Assembly (NCBI GenBank): GCA_030789695.1
Contig: CM061132.1
Coordinates: forward strand, 29,908,418-29,972,417
DNA: 64,000 bases
Origin: Scilla litardierei
Taxonomy: Eukaryota; Streptophyta; Magnoliopsida; Asparagales; Asparagaceae
Direction of reading: 5' to 3'
The notes under the pieces are model-generated. The model was not told the DNA's origin. It saw nothing but the letters and a program-made list of their open reading frames with translations, and did not search any database. A program made the translations under genes and the position numbers. Each line of letters opens with the position of its first letter. The first letter of the stretch is position 1. Positions 42,705 through 53,967 of this stretch are shown piece by piece.

Positions 42705-45349
42705 TGTCATGCCCCGCTTTCCAAGTATGGAAGGTGAGACATGAGGAGGTTTGCTTAGACTTGGAGCTGTGAAGCTGCAGTCTGATAAGCGTATGTGTAT
42801 GATACCAATAGCAGATTCTTGCAATGCGACGAAATAACAACAATAATAAATGAAGAAAAGCAGATATTCACAGAATTTATTCCAAACATATCAGAGTTAT
42901 AGTCATAAAAAGGAGTACAGAGTCTGAAAGCAAACGGCCTAAGCATGGACAAAGACAAAACAGAGAGTGATAAGGTGCTACACACCGAAAGACTAACAGT
43001 AACTACTAAAAGCAACAGCAACTAAAAGAAGTCTCCAACTGAGACTAGGACTGGTCACCGGTGTCCTCAAACTGGACGTCGGCAAAGGCCTCAGGCTCGA
43101 CGTCAACGAACTGGTCGTCCTCAGCAACGACCTCAGACTCAAAACCTGACATGGGACACCCAAAGAGAAAAGGGCACATGTTAGCAAAAATCTCCAAAAA
43201 GGAAGGGAGATTTCTGTGAAAGGAAACATAAGAGCAAAAGAGTACAACTGGCAGTTCTAAAATAATGAAGATGACATGACATGTTACTTAATGAATGCAG
43301 CAGTTTAAACATGAGCATGATATGACACATCGTAGCAAGAGCTACTAAACAATATATCGTTAAAAGGGGTAAAACATGAGTTCACATTGTGCACAGGGTT
43401 TACGCCTTACAGCTGAAGTTGCTGATCGGGTACACTTCTACACTAAGTGGTCGCTTAACCCTACCCTTCCCATAGAGTTTACGCCTTACAGCTGAAGTGG
43501 CTGTACGGGCACACTTCTACGCTGAGTGGTCGCTTAACCCTACCCCTCCACGTGTATATCTTCTGGATCACGAGCCAGGAAGTGTTTTTTCATTTTGCAT
43601 AGGGGTGCACCTAGCCTCATTACATGATATAGGAATCAAGATCCTACTCGCCGCAACTTACAATTTATTGTAGCGTGTGCTACACACATTTATGATAAAG
43701 CAAGGTGATGCATGAAATGACATGGCAAGATGCATGAACATGGCATTAAGCAGTTAAAAGTGCGTACAGTTAATTTGAAAATAAACGTGACATGCAGCAT
43801 GAAATGATAGCATAGCAAGGGTTTCATATCTAGCTTCTTTGTCAATCTAGATCTAATAAGGCGTCTAGGCGACTATCATTTCATCGTCTAGTCTCTTTTA
43901 CGCTATTTCACAAATTGGCCTAAGACATGGCCTAAACAAATACTGGCAAGTTTCACTTGCCTGAAAAGTGACGTTCCGCAATCCACAAAACAAAAGTCTA
44001 GATCTATCTATGTGCTCAGTCCAATCCAGCCGACAGTCCCAATTTTTAGATCTTGATTAGTGAGTTATTGAAAGCAGTAGAGTTACGGTTTTTAGTCTTG
44101 ATTAGCATGCGATGTGGGGGTTCCTACGGAGCGGGGTTTACCTCTACACGACGCGAAAGCTACACTGATGTCGGGTAGCAACGTCAGGGGTTAGACCTAA
44201 GGGCGGCCGACGGCGGCCTGGGGTGTGCTGGCCGTGAGTGGTGAGGGTGAAGGACATTTTTTTGTGGGGTTACGGATTGTTTCCGGCTGTTTGGAAGAGG
44301 TGGTGGTGGTTGCGTGGGGGTTGTGTGGGTGTTTTCCGGCAAGTGGAGGCCGTGAGAGGGTGGTCGAGGAGGGTGGTCGCCGGAGGTTAATGGCCGGCGA
44401 GTCTGCAGGCGATTAAGGGGTCGTGCGGCGTTGCTCTCGCAGGTGAAGGAGTTGGAGGCGCGGGCTGGGCACGTGGAGAGTGATTGCGTGAGGGAGGAGC
44501 AGCGGGTGAAGCTGGGCGACGACAGAGGGGGCCACGCGCTTGTGCGGTGGCAGAAGGGAGGGAGGCGCCGTGAGATGAAGCAGGGCGAGGGGGAGGCCGT
44601 GAGTAGAGGGCAGTGGCGTGTGTTTGTGTTACATGGAGGAGAACTAGGGTAGGGGCGGTTGTGAGAAGGAAATGTGGCCTAGTGTTTCTTATTTAAAGAA
44701 ATAGTAGGGTTTAGGTTTAGCAGCACGTGAGCATAGGTTGGTCTAGGTTTGGTTTCCTATTGTTTTGTGCATGGTTTTAAAAGTTTGCTGTGAGTTGTGC
44801 AGAGTGGGGGTAGGGGCTTGCTATGCGTGAGTAGGTGAAAGAGAGGAGCCTAGGGTTAGCTTAGGTTTGGCCATGGGTTCAAAACGTGAGATGGTGTTGG
44901 GTTAAGATATATTAGGAAAGGGTTTGAAATTAATAGGATTGATTTGTTATAATGGGTTAATTAGGGTTAAGTATATTAGAAGGTGATTAGGGGAAAAGTG
45001 GGTCTAGCGGTGTCCGATAATTATAAGAAAAATACCCGGATGACCGTGTCGACGAAAAGGTTGAGACTAAGATGAACAGTCACGAGCTAGGGTAATGTAG
45101 AACGGAACTAAAATAAAACGATCAAACGACGAAGGTAAGAGTTACGACAACCTTTCAAACAAAGTTATTTTGTGGGAGAACGACCCGTGAAATGATGTTT
45201 ACAAATAATTCCACAAATAAGTACTCTTTCAGAGGGTCACAATGACATATCACATCGTACGTTTGGGATACAAGAAGAGGTCAAAATAAATACACGTACA
45301 AACAGAAGTACGTGCACGAAAAATGTACGATCGAAAAGCGACTGTGACA
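42705..45349 (-). mobile_element. Solo LTR of a Tekay/Del-like Ty3 element (2645 bp)
   Basis: Plus-strand ends are TGTCATGCCCCGC and GACTGTGACA. The TSD is ATCCC (42700-42704) against ATCTC (45350-45354), one mismatch. Removing it restores a continuous LINE that aligns with copy 2 at 57170-57240, which serves as the empty-site reference. There is no internal region, so it formed by LTR-LTR recombination. It holds an 85-bp imperfect duplication (43399-43555) and a GC-rich part (44200-44660). ORFs inside are not convincing. Confidence 0.85.
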
Positions 45350-45354
45350 ATCTC

Positions 45355-45464
45355 CATCCCAGAAGTCAGAGACGCGACGAGATCTCAGAGCGAGGGGAGG
45401 AGAGCAAATCTTGGCCAGGGGCCCACAAGGGAGCCATGGATCGAACCAAAAAGACGAGGAGCCT
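45355..45464 (-). pseudogene. LINE copy 1, 5'-truncated remainder
   Basis: CATCCCAGAAGTCAG and CAAGGGAGCCATGGATCGAA match LINE copy 2 at about 57190 and 57265. The copy is 5'-truncated near 45464. Confidence 0.75.
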
Positions 45465-45529
45465 CATTAGATGTAATATATATATGTACACACAAACACA
45501 AACACACACAAACACATACACACACATAT

Positions 45530-45783
45530 GGGTAAAAGGGATGTTGGGTGCCTCATTAGATGTAATCTAAGGAGACGCCTCTATTTTCTCTCATCTCCCA
45601 CATTTTTTGAATTGTTTTTCCTTGGGATAGTTGTTTACCTCATGGATGATCAACATACAAAATTTCAAGGGATTCCAATACTTTTTGAGCCCACATCTAT
45701 CCTTGCAACTTCATGGGGTTTTCAGCACGTTTTCAGACCATTGAAGTTGCAAGGGGTAGATCATGGCTCAACAAAGTATTGGA
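45530..45783. mobile_element. Foldback MITE family 1, copy 1 (left part; right part 53802-53929)
   Basis: Starts GGGTAAAAGGGATGTTGGGT; the right part ends in CTAGATCCCTTTTACC. Element C is inserted inside it with TSD TTGGA; joining the halves gives the same central sequence as copies 2 and 3. The long inverted arms carry GATGATCAACATACAAAATT and its complement. CA-rich microsatellite sequence flanks both outer ends. Confidence 0.8.
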
Positions 45784-46389
45784 TGTTGGATATGGAAGAC
45801 GTTTGTACACCCTTGTAGGGGATGTACGAGGGAATACGGACCTCGAACGTCGCGTACACGAAGTCGTGTGCAAATGGAATCTGTTCCCTTGCGGAGAGGA
45901 TCTCTAGATTAATGGGAAAGTCGCATTATATGTGCATAAGTGCATGCGACATATGGCTAATAAAGGGGTAATATCTTAAGCTTATGTTGTACCATGCATA
46001 TGGTACAACTTAAGCTTATAATGTGCCATGTATGATGGCACACCTTAGTTAAATTGTTCCAAAGGAACAATTACTCCTAAAATAACTACCTTGGGGGCTA
46101 TAAATAAGACCCAAGGGTTAGCCATTTCCTTACACTTTTGCATGGTATTCTTGCCTTGCATTTCATTCTAGCGAAGCTCTGCCGAAATCCTTCATCTCTC
46201 TTTATCCAAGTTCTTAATCTAAAAGTAGAGATTTAGATTGTGGATTTAGTAGCCTTACTCCGTTTGTGAGAAGACTCGATCCGTCGTGGCGAATCCGAAG
46301 GCGAAGTTCCAAGACTACCGTGCCGCATACGCAAGCGTAAGTCTCAACTTCATTTATCGATCCTAACGCTGTTTTGACAGGTTCTTACA
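45784..46389 (+). repeat. 5' LTR of element C with promoter
   Basis: TATA box GGGCTATAAATAAG at 46096-46109. U3 contains a hairpin with stem GTTGTACCAT/ATGGTACAAC (45986-46009) flanked by AAGCTT copies. A donor-like AAGC|GTAAGT lies at 46337 in the R/U5 part. Confidence 0.9.
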
Positions 46390-46403
46390 TTGGTATCAGA
46401 GCC
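46390..46403 (+). other. Primer-binding site of element C
   Basis: TTGGTATCAGAGCC directly follows the LTR and matches the initiator-tRNA-Met primer site of plant Copia elements. Confidence 0.95.
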
Positions 46404-48065
46404 ATACGGGTTCGCCCCGGTCAAACCGCCGCCCCGTCGAACCGATGAATGAGGCGTTGTCTTTTTCACGAATGGGTATCCTACCATTACGGATATGGTA
46501 GGAACGCTTCGTGACGGAGAGAACGCAGCGGTTGTTCTTTTCACGTTAGGGTCTTCTGTCATTACGGATATGGCAGGAACTCTCCGTGACGGGAAGAACC
46601 GACCGTTCATATCGTCAAACTCGCTCTCTTCATGGATGCTGAGTCTCCATTCATAGTGAATGGGCGCTCTCTTCATGTGGAGCGCGTAGTTTACGAATTT
46701 TTGAAGTGGGTTATTGGAGGATAACTACTTCCTCGACGAACGGGTGCTTCACCGGAGAAGAAGATGGTGGTTATTCCCATCGGGGAAGATGAATTTTGGT
46801 GCATGAAATCTATAGCCAAATGGGCAATGGAGGCAATGCACTCCCCCTCCCCATGCGGAGGGGGTTGGCTACGGCCAATGACGACGAACACCACCACGGC
46901 CACCCCCTCCGGTGGGGGTGTGCGGCCAACCCCGTGAATGGGGGAGGCCGGCCATGACCAATGGGTCATGGCCGGCCAAGGCCAAAATGGACATGGCCGG
47001 CCTCTGGCCGAGGCCAGGCCAGGCCAGAGGGCCTGGCCGACCTCAGGCCGTGGCCAGGCCGGCTTCTGGCTGAGGCCAGGCCAGGCCAGAGTGGCTTGGC
47101 CGGCCTCTGGCCTAGGCCAGGCCAGGCAGAGGCCTGGCCGGCCTCTGGCCGAGGCCTGGCTAGTGGCCTGGCCGGCCCTGGCAGTGGCCAGGGCTGCCGC
47201 AGGCCGCCCTTGGCCGGTCAGGGCAGAGGCCCTTGGCCGGCCCTTGGCCAGCCTCGGCCAGGGCAGGGGCCCTGGCCGGGAGTGATGTAGACCAATTTTT
47301 TGGTCGACCAATTTGGGTGTTTTGGTCGACCAATCCGGCAAAAGGTCTTGGTCGATCACGAACTTGCCGACTAGCCCATACGGGGTGTCAAAAGGCCTTG
47401 GTCAAACACGAATGTACCGACTAGCCCATACGGGGCTAACGACAGTCGTCTGCTCTTATTTTATAAAGTTTTTTTCTTGGGCTCTACTCCTTGAAGATTA
47501 GCCAAAGTGCTCTACTTCATGCGAGATTAGCCATGTCATTGTGCTCTACTCTACGGAGATTAGCCAATGTACTTATGACGTTGTGCTCTACTGTACGGAG
47601 ATTAGCCAATGTATTTCAAATTTTTTGAAAAAGATGTTTTCAAATAGGTTATGTCCCGTCCTTAATCGGGATAGCGCAATTTAGAATTCCAAGTCCTACC
47701 ACGATCCAGCCATGGTTATCTAACCCATGGGTGTGTAGAACAGGTCTCGTGGCTTGGCAATTGTTGCGCTAAAATTCTTTGCGCAAACTCTCACCTATTC
47801 CATTTTGAAAGATATGTTTTTCAAAAGTATTTTTTCGTTGCTGGTACCATACGGGTATCATTTCTGATTTCTTTTTACATGAGATAAGTAAGAGGGATAC
47901 TTTGAAAGTTACTTCTAGATGGTAGTTGGGAACGTAGTGAACTTCTCGATTCTAGAGTAACATTTCAGCGCATCCAAGGAACTTATCAAGTGTTTAAAGA
48001 ATCGAAACTTTATGCATAGAATTTTGATCGTGTTTTTCATTTTCTTTGCAGTTTTTGATTCGAAT
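46404..48065 (+). other. Repeat-rich 5' leader of element C
   Basis: Contains two imperfect units with CATTACGGATATGG (46480-46600), a GGCCGGCC/GGCCAGGCC array (46940-47285), two copies of CCGACTAGCCCATACGGGG (47369 and 47418), and three copies of GTGCTCTACT...GAGATTAGCCA (47505-47610). It ends TTTCTTTGCAG at 48051, 15 bp before the gag ATG. Open frames in the GC-rich part are artefacts. Confidence 0.75.
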
Positions 48066-48484
48066 ATGTCTACCGCTTCTAAGAACATTGTCGCCGAGCT
48101 TAACAAAGGTGAGAAGCTCAACGGCGACAATTATAAACTTTGGTCAATAAAAATCCAATATGTTTTGGAGGAGCAAGATGTGCTTGAAACACTCCAAAAC
48201 GTAATGGAAGAACCTGAGTTGGGCAATACGCCCAACACAAGAGGGACCGAGAAGCTTAGGAGACTTGGACTCGAAAGAACAAAATAGCACGTATTACGTT
48301 ATTGTCCGCAATGGACAATGACATAATGCGTCTATTTCGGGAATTCGACCTAGCTAAAGACATATGGTCTGGGCTAGAAAATAAAGTTTGGTGGAACTTC
48401 GGTCACCAAACTCCGCTCCTTAAATATTCAATTTGATTCGTACAAAATGCGGCGAGATCAATCTATGAAAAGCATCTCCGCCAC
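48066..48484 (+). pseudogene. N-terminal gag of element C, frameshifted
   Basis: ATG at 48066 opens a Copia gag (KNIVAELNKGEKLNGDNYKL). The frame is lost near 48250, again near 48390, and again near 48465, where the long pol frame starts. As read, a full gag-pol cannot be made. Sequencing error is possible since all are single-base indels. Confidence 0.8.
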
Positions 48485-51400
48485 ATGGCGAATCTCATAG
48501 CTGAATTGAAGGATGCGGGTCTTACGCTGTCTGACGAACAGCAGATCCAAGCAGTCATTCGTTCACTCCCAGATAGCTGGGATAACATGAAAATGCACCT
48601 CACTCATAATGAGTGCATTAAAACTTTAAGCGATGTATCCAAACACCTCGAACTCGAGGAAGAGCGTATTCAAGCCGTAAAACCTAGTGCCGAAGTGCAC
48701 ATGGTCGCTAGTTCCTCACATGGAGGAAAGAAGCGGAAGGATAAACGCTTAAGGTTTATGAACGAACGAAAGCAAGAACCGGAAACCTCAAAGAAGACTA
48801 AGAACAAAAAGTGGCAAAAGAATGTGCACTCAAAGAAGAAAAACTTGAAGAAGATCAAGTGCTTTAAGTGCAACAAGTACGGTCACTTCGCCCGTACGTG
48901 TACGGATGGAAGTGATAAGGTAACTTGTAGGGCTAGTTACATATGTGTTTCTAGTTCCATGTTTCTTGCTGAATCTAACTATTTTTGGTTGATTGATTCA
49001 GGGGCCACAGACCACGTAGCGAAGGACAGAAGGTTCTTCGTAGAGTATCGAAGGATAACTCAAGGAACAAAGTGGATATATGTCGGAAACAACACTCGTG
49101 TTGAAGTCAAGGGCGTCGGAATATGCAAGCTAGTTCTCGACAACGGCCTGACTCTATTATTGCACGACGTCCTCTTTGCTCCAGATATACGAAGGAATAT
49201 CATATCCGTGGTCATGTTAATGTCTTTAGGTTATGAATGGAGGTTCTATGAACAAAATGTTGACCTTGTTTGTAATAGTTCTTTAGTTGGGTCGGGTAAT
49301 GTTTGTAATGGATTGATTGTTTTAAACACTATGTATGATGATTCTTCTTCTATTAATGAAAGTTTCCATTTGACAAATGCTTCTAATTCTGACTCTGAGA
49401 TCATTTGTTGGCATGCAAGACTTGGTCACATTGGACCAACTAGAATGGATAGACTTGCCAAAAGTGGCTTGCTATCTAATGTTTCAAAAGTTGAAATGTC
49501 AACTTGCGAACATTGTCTTGTAGGGAAAACTTGTCGCAAGCCGTTTGGAACTGGCACAAGGGCCGAAGTTCCATTACAGCTTATCCATTCGGACATTTGC
49601 GGTCCAATGAATGTTAAGACAAGACGCGGGAAGTCCTATTTCATCACCTTCATTGATGACTTCACCCGTTTCGGTCACATTTATTTGATTTCTCACAAAC
49701 ATGAAGCTTTATCTTGCTTCAAAAACTATATGAGTTTAGTGGAAAATCAACTAGATCGCAAGATAAAGGTCTTGCGAACCGATCGGGGTGGAGAATATCA
49801 ATCAACGAGTTTTAAGGAACTCTGTGATGAAAAAGACATAGTTCATCAAATAACTATGCCTTATACTCCGCAACAAAACGGTGTTGCGGAAAGAAGAAAT
49901 AGGACATTGATGGAAATGGTCCGATCAATGATGTCTCGGGCAAATTTGCCCATCACCTTTTGGGGTGATGCATTATTGACGGCAGCATTCATCTTAAATC
50001 GTGTACCCTCGAAGTCGGTAAGTTCTACTCCTTATGAGTTGTGGAACAATAGAACTCCAGATTTAAGCATTTTAAAACCTTGGGGTTGTGCCTCTTACGC
50101 ACATTTATCCTCTCACAAATATGGCAAACTTGGGCCACGTGGGAGGAAGTGTATCTTCATCCGATACGCTGAAAACTCCAAAGGATATGTTTTCGTCGGT
50201 CAAGAGGACAATGTGGGTCTAATAGAATTCAAATCGAGGAATGTTGTCTTCTTGGAAAACGAGTTTCCAAGACAGGGTGAGATAAGTCAAGACTTATCCT
50301 TGTTTGAGACTTGGGATCAAGAAGGATCGGAACGTTCGAGTGGGAGAATTCTTGGTGAAGAGGAAAATGACCCTCATACTTCACCTATGGATGATACGAA
50401 CGATACCAATCCTATTCCGAGTGGGAGTGATATTATTCCAAGTGGGAATGATGTCATTCCAAGTGGGAGTGATCAAACTCAAGCAAGGCGTAGTAATCGA
50501 ACGAGGCTAACACCTCTGAGATTTGAGGATGAATTTCCTCAAACATTCATGACATTACTACAAGATGATGACGAACCTGCAAATTTCAAACAGGCCGTCA
50601 CATGCCCTGCTAAAGATAAATGGATAGCGGCGATGGAAGAAGAACTTCAATCCATGAAAACAAACCAAGTCTGGGACTTGGTTGATTTACCTAAGGGACG
50701 TAGAGCCATTGGGAACAAGTGGGTCCTCAAAATCAAGCATAAGGCTGATGGCTCCATCGAGAAATATAAAGCTCGCCTTGTTGCGAAAGGTTTCACGCAA
50801 CAGGAAGGAATAGACTACGAAGAGACTTTCTCTCCTGTCGTGCGTTTTACCTCCATTCGCTTAATTCTGGCAATGGTGGCTTGTTTGGACCTCGAGTTAC
50901 ATCAGATGGATGTAAAGACTGCTTTTCTTTACGGAGAACTAGATGAGGAGATCTACATGGAACAACCAAACGGGTTCGTACAAGAAGAAAACAAACATAA
51001 GGTTTGTAAACTTCGTAAATCCATATATGGTCTTAAACAATCCTCAAGGCAGTGGTATATGCGCTTTCAAGAAGTCGTTTTGTCGTATGGTTTCTCCATG
51101 CTCGACGAAGACAACTGCGTGTACATTAAGAGGATTAAGAACAAGTATGTAATTATGTCTCTTTATGTAGATGACATACTTATAGCCGGAAATGATAAGC
51201 GTCTTATCATGGATATCAAAGCTTGGCTTTCATCCGTCTTTGAAATGAAAGACATGGGTGAAGCTGCATATATCCTTGGGGTTAAGATCTCAAGGAATCG
51301 TTCCAAGAAACTTCTTTCTCTCTCTCAAGAGACATATATAAAGAAAGTTTTAGAACGATTTAATATGCAGGACTGCAAGCCAATTGATACTCCAATAAGC

Positions 51401-52135
51401 AAAGGCGAGGGTCTATGTTTGGAAATGTGTCCCAAAGATCCAAAAGAAAAGAAAGCTATGGAAAAGGTTCCATACTCCAGTGCTGTCGGGAGTCTGATGT
51501 ACGCCATGATGTGTACCAGACCGGACATTTGCTATGCTGTTGGTATGGTAAGCCGTTACCAATCCAACCCAGGACAGGCACACTGGAAAGCGGTGAAGAG
51601 GATATTAAGGTACCTCAAAGGGACTGCGGACTATGCGTTGTGCTATCAAGGCAATACCTTAAGACTCGAAGGCTATACCGATGCTGATTGGACAGGTGAT
51701 CTCGACGAGCGAAGATCTACCTCAGGATTTGTTTTCTTGCTCGGGAATGGTGCAATATCCTGGAGCAGCAAGAAGCAAACCTGCATCGCCCTATCAACCA
51801 TGGAAGCTGAATTTGTAGCATTCAGCATGGCGGTCCAAGAAGCTGTTTGGCTTAGGAAATTCTTAGACAGGCTGACGGATGCCACTGACTCGAGCACTGT
51901 TCCTATATACAGTGATAGTCAAGCTTCGATTGCCTATGTCAAAGATCCTAAATTTCATTGTAAAACCAAACACATTGATATTCGATTCAAGTTTGCGAAG
52001 GACTATGACAAACGGAAGGAAGTAGACATAGGATACATATCCACGCATAAGATGATAGCGGATCCCCTTACTAAGGCGATCCCCAGAGATGTGTTCTTCA
52101 AACACTTATCATCTATGGGAATGCGTAGGTGCTGA
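48485..52135 (+). CDS. Gag(C-term)-Pol polyprotein of element C, 1216 codons open
   Basis: Residues about 1-125: gag C-terminus (IQAVIRSLPDSW). CCHC knuckle CFKCNKYGHFARTC is at 126-139. Aspartic protease WLIDSGATDHVAKD at 168-181. Pre-integrase WHARLGHIG near 314. Integrase core starts with IHSDICGP (D370), then TDRGGEY and AERRNRTL. RT has YVDDILIAG at 894-902. RNase H has STMEAEFVA and ends near 1180. Order PR-IN-RT-RH is Ty1/copia. All catalytic motifs I can check are present and there is no stop. The first codon is only the first Met of the open segment; the true start is in the broken gag. It could supply enzymes in trans only if translated from another start. Confidence 0.92.
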   Translation: MANLIAELKDAGLTLSDEQQIQAVIRSLPDSWDNMKMHLTHNECIKTLSDVSKHLELEEERIQAVKPSAEVHMVASSSHGGKKRKDKRLRFMNERKQEPETSKKTKNKKWQKNVHSKKKNLKKIKCFKCNKYGHFARTCTDGSDKVTCRASYICVSSSMFLAESNYFWLIDSGATDHVAKDRRFFVEYRRITQGTKWIYVGNNTRVEVKGVGICKLVLDNGLTLLLHDVLFAPDIRRNIISVVMLMSLGYEWRFYEQNVDLVCNSSLVGSGNVCNGLIVLNTMYDDSSSINESFHLTNASNSDSEIICWHARLGHIGPTRMDRLAKSGLLSNVSKVEMSTCEHCLVGKTCRKPFGTGTRAEVPLQLIHSDICGPMNVKTRRGKSYFITFIDDFTRFGHIYLISHKHEALSCFKNYMSLVENQLDRKIKVLRTDRGGEYQSTSFKELCDEKDIVHQITMPYTPQQNGVAERRNRTLMEMVRSMMSRANLPITFWGDALLTAAFILNRVPSKSVSSTPYELWNNRTPDLSILKPWGCASYAHLSSHKYGKLGPRGRKCIFIRYAENSKGYVFVGQEDNVGLIEFKSRNVVFLENEFPRQGEISQDLSLFETWDQEGSERSSGRILGEEENDPHTSPMDDTNDTNPIPSGSDIIPSGNDVIPSGSDQTQARRSNRTRLTPLRFEDEFPQTFMTLLQDDDEPANFKQAVTCPAKDKWIAAMEEELQSMKTNQVWDLVDLPKGRRAIGNKWVLKIKHKADGSIEKYKARLVAKGFTQQEGIDYEETFSPVVRFTSIRLILAMVACLDLELHQMDVKTAFLYGELDEEIYMEQPNGFVQEENKHKVCKLRKSIYGLKQSSRQWYMRFQEVVLSYGFSMLDEDNCVYIKRIKNKYVIMSLYVDDILIAGNDKRLIMDIKAWLSSVFEMKDMGEAAYILGVKISRNRSKKLLSLSQETYIKKVLERFNMQDCKPIDTPISKGEGLCLEMCPKDPKEKKAMEKVPYSSAVGSLMYAMMCTRPDICYAVGMVSRYQSNPGQAHWKAVKRILRYLKGTADYALCYQGNTLRLEGYTDADWTGDLDERRSTSGFVFLLGNGAISWSSKKQTCIALSTMEAEFVAFSMAVQEAVWLRKFLDRLTDATDSSTVPIYSDSQASIAYVKDPKFHCKTKHIDIRFKFAKDYDKRKEVDIGYISTHKMIADPLTKAIPRDVFFKHLSSMGMRRC

Positions 52136-53190
52136 GCTGTATCATGTAATATTTCCCATGTCTATAGAAGATCAAAGTTTAATAAAAGGAAGAAGTTCTT
52201 TTATATATTGCATACAAGTTTCTTACAAATGATTTTATACATTTGTGTTTAAGTCTCAGCTATTTTATTGTGTGTATGTCAGACAGATTAAGGTTGGCTC
52301 TCTCACATGAGCAACCGCCTTATCTTATCAGATGGATAAGATAGAGATGAGACTAGTTTAAAGTCAAAATCATTAGACAAATGATTTAGAGTCGTGACTT
52401 AAACAAGATAGTCGAATGAAAGATCTGCATCATATGGATGCTTACAAAAGATCTAAGATCTGTATCACAAGGATATTTAAAAGAGATCTCATAGGATTTT
52501 TTAAATCCTATCTGTCTTATGCAGGATGAGAGTCTGGGAATATTTCATGGGTAGTAAGGGGACTCAAAAGATAGACACTGTGGTGTCTGATCTTTCATCC
52601 GTACAACATCATTAAGACATACTCTCCCTGGGAAAGGAGTGATGTTGTAATATGTGTTCATACCACGTATGCATTTCGACCACTGAGTTAGTAGCAATAG
52701 TGTTTGCTATTATGTGAGACTCAAAGGCCATATGGGTCTTAAAACTTACCCTCAAGGACTCCAATTGGTTCCTTTAGATTTGACGAGATGATCGCTATCT
52801 TAGCGTGTTGCTAATGGGCTATGATAATTCGGCTCGGCGGGGCACGTTAGAAAAGCGAATCAAGTCAAGATCAGAAGGTTCGCAAGAAGAGGAAGATTGA
52901 TTTCATATTCGCATTTGGACTTTAATGATTCAAAGCTGGCCAGCCAATTGTGATCCAGATGGGACTCAATTGTTGAATATAAAGTATAAGAAATGTGAAG
53001 AAATAATCTAGGGTAAAGCATGCGTTGAACTACTCAACTTTGCACCTTCGAGGTCGTTGTGTATCTCTAACAAGTGCACAACAACAGACTCTACGCGCAT
53101 GACGGTCGCACGGTCTATTTCTCGGTATGATAGATGAAAGAACTAAGAGAAAGACGTTCTCTTACAATCCCCTCAAGTGTGAGTGGGAGA
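52136..53190 (+). other. 3' untranslated region of element C
   Basis: 1.05 kb without coding signal between pol and the 3' LTR. Short direct repeats with AAAGATCT (52420-52500). The purine tract abuts the LTR. Confidence 0.7.
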
Positions 53191-53796
53191 TGTTGGATAT
53201 GGAAGACGTTTGTACACCCTTGTAGGGGATGTACGAGGGAATACGGACCTCGAACGTCGCGTACACGAATTCGTGTGCAAAGGGAATCTGTTCCCTTGCG
53301 GAGAGGATCTCTAGATTAATGGGAAAGTTGCATTATATGTGCATAAGTGCATGCGACATATGGCTAATAAAGGGGTAATATCTTAAGCTTATGTTGTACC
53401 ATGCATATGGTACAACTTAAGCTTATAATGTGCCATGTATGATGGTACACCTTAGTTAAATTATTCCAAAGGAACAATTACTCCTAAAATAACTACCTTG
53501 GGGGCTATAAATAAGACCCAAGGGTTAGCCATTTCCTTACACTTTTGCATGGTATTCTTGCCTTGCATTTCATTCTAGCGAAGCTCTGCCGAAATCCTTC
53601 CTCTCTCTTTATCCAAGTTCTTAATCTAAAAGTAGAGATTTAGATTGTGGATTTAGTAGCCTTACTCCGTTCGTGAGAAGACTCGATCCGTCGTGGCGAA
53701 TCCAAAGGCGAAGTTCCGAGACTACCGTGCCGCATACGCAAGCGTAAGTCTCAACTTCATTTATCGATCCTAACACTGTTTTGACAGGTTCCTACA
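53191..53796 (+). repeat. 3' LTR of element C
   Basis: 606 bp, same length as the 5' copy. Differences include GAATTCG for GAAGTCG, CCTTCCTC for CCTTCATC and TAACACTG for TAACGCTG. Confidence 0.95.
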
Positions 53797-53928
53797 TTGG
53801 AATCCCTTGAAATTTGGTATGTTGATCATCCATGAGGTGAATAACAAACTCATGAATTTTTTTTCAAAAAACATGTTAGAGATGAGAGAAACTAGGGGCG
53901 CCAAGGAGGCACCCTAGATCCCTTTTAC

Positions 53929-53966
<38 letters not shown>

Positions 53967-53967
<1 letters not shown>

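Larger units (their letters stand above)
45784..53796 (+). mobile_element. Near-complete Ty1/copia element C
   Basis: 8013 bp. LTRs are 606 bp each with 11 substitutions by my count (about 1.8%). The TSD is TTGGA (45779-45783, 53797-53801). Primer site TTGGTATCAGAGCC and purine tract GTGAGTGGGAGA are intact. Pol is open; gag has frameshifts. It sits inside a foldback MITE. Confidence 0.95.

Noticed and set aside
44225..44652. Two Gly/Val/Arg-rich frames in the solo LTR
   Set aside because: GC-rich LTR sequence without codon bias or domains.
46390..46403. tRNA gene fragments at GGTATCAGAGCC sites
   Set aside because: These sit at LTR ends and are primer-binding sites complementary to a tRNA; no cloverleaf surrounds them.
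46691..47359. 222-codon frame rich in Gly, Pro and Ala
   Set aside because: Lies in the GGCCGGCC array of the element C leader and is open on both strands.
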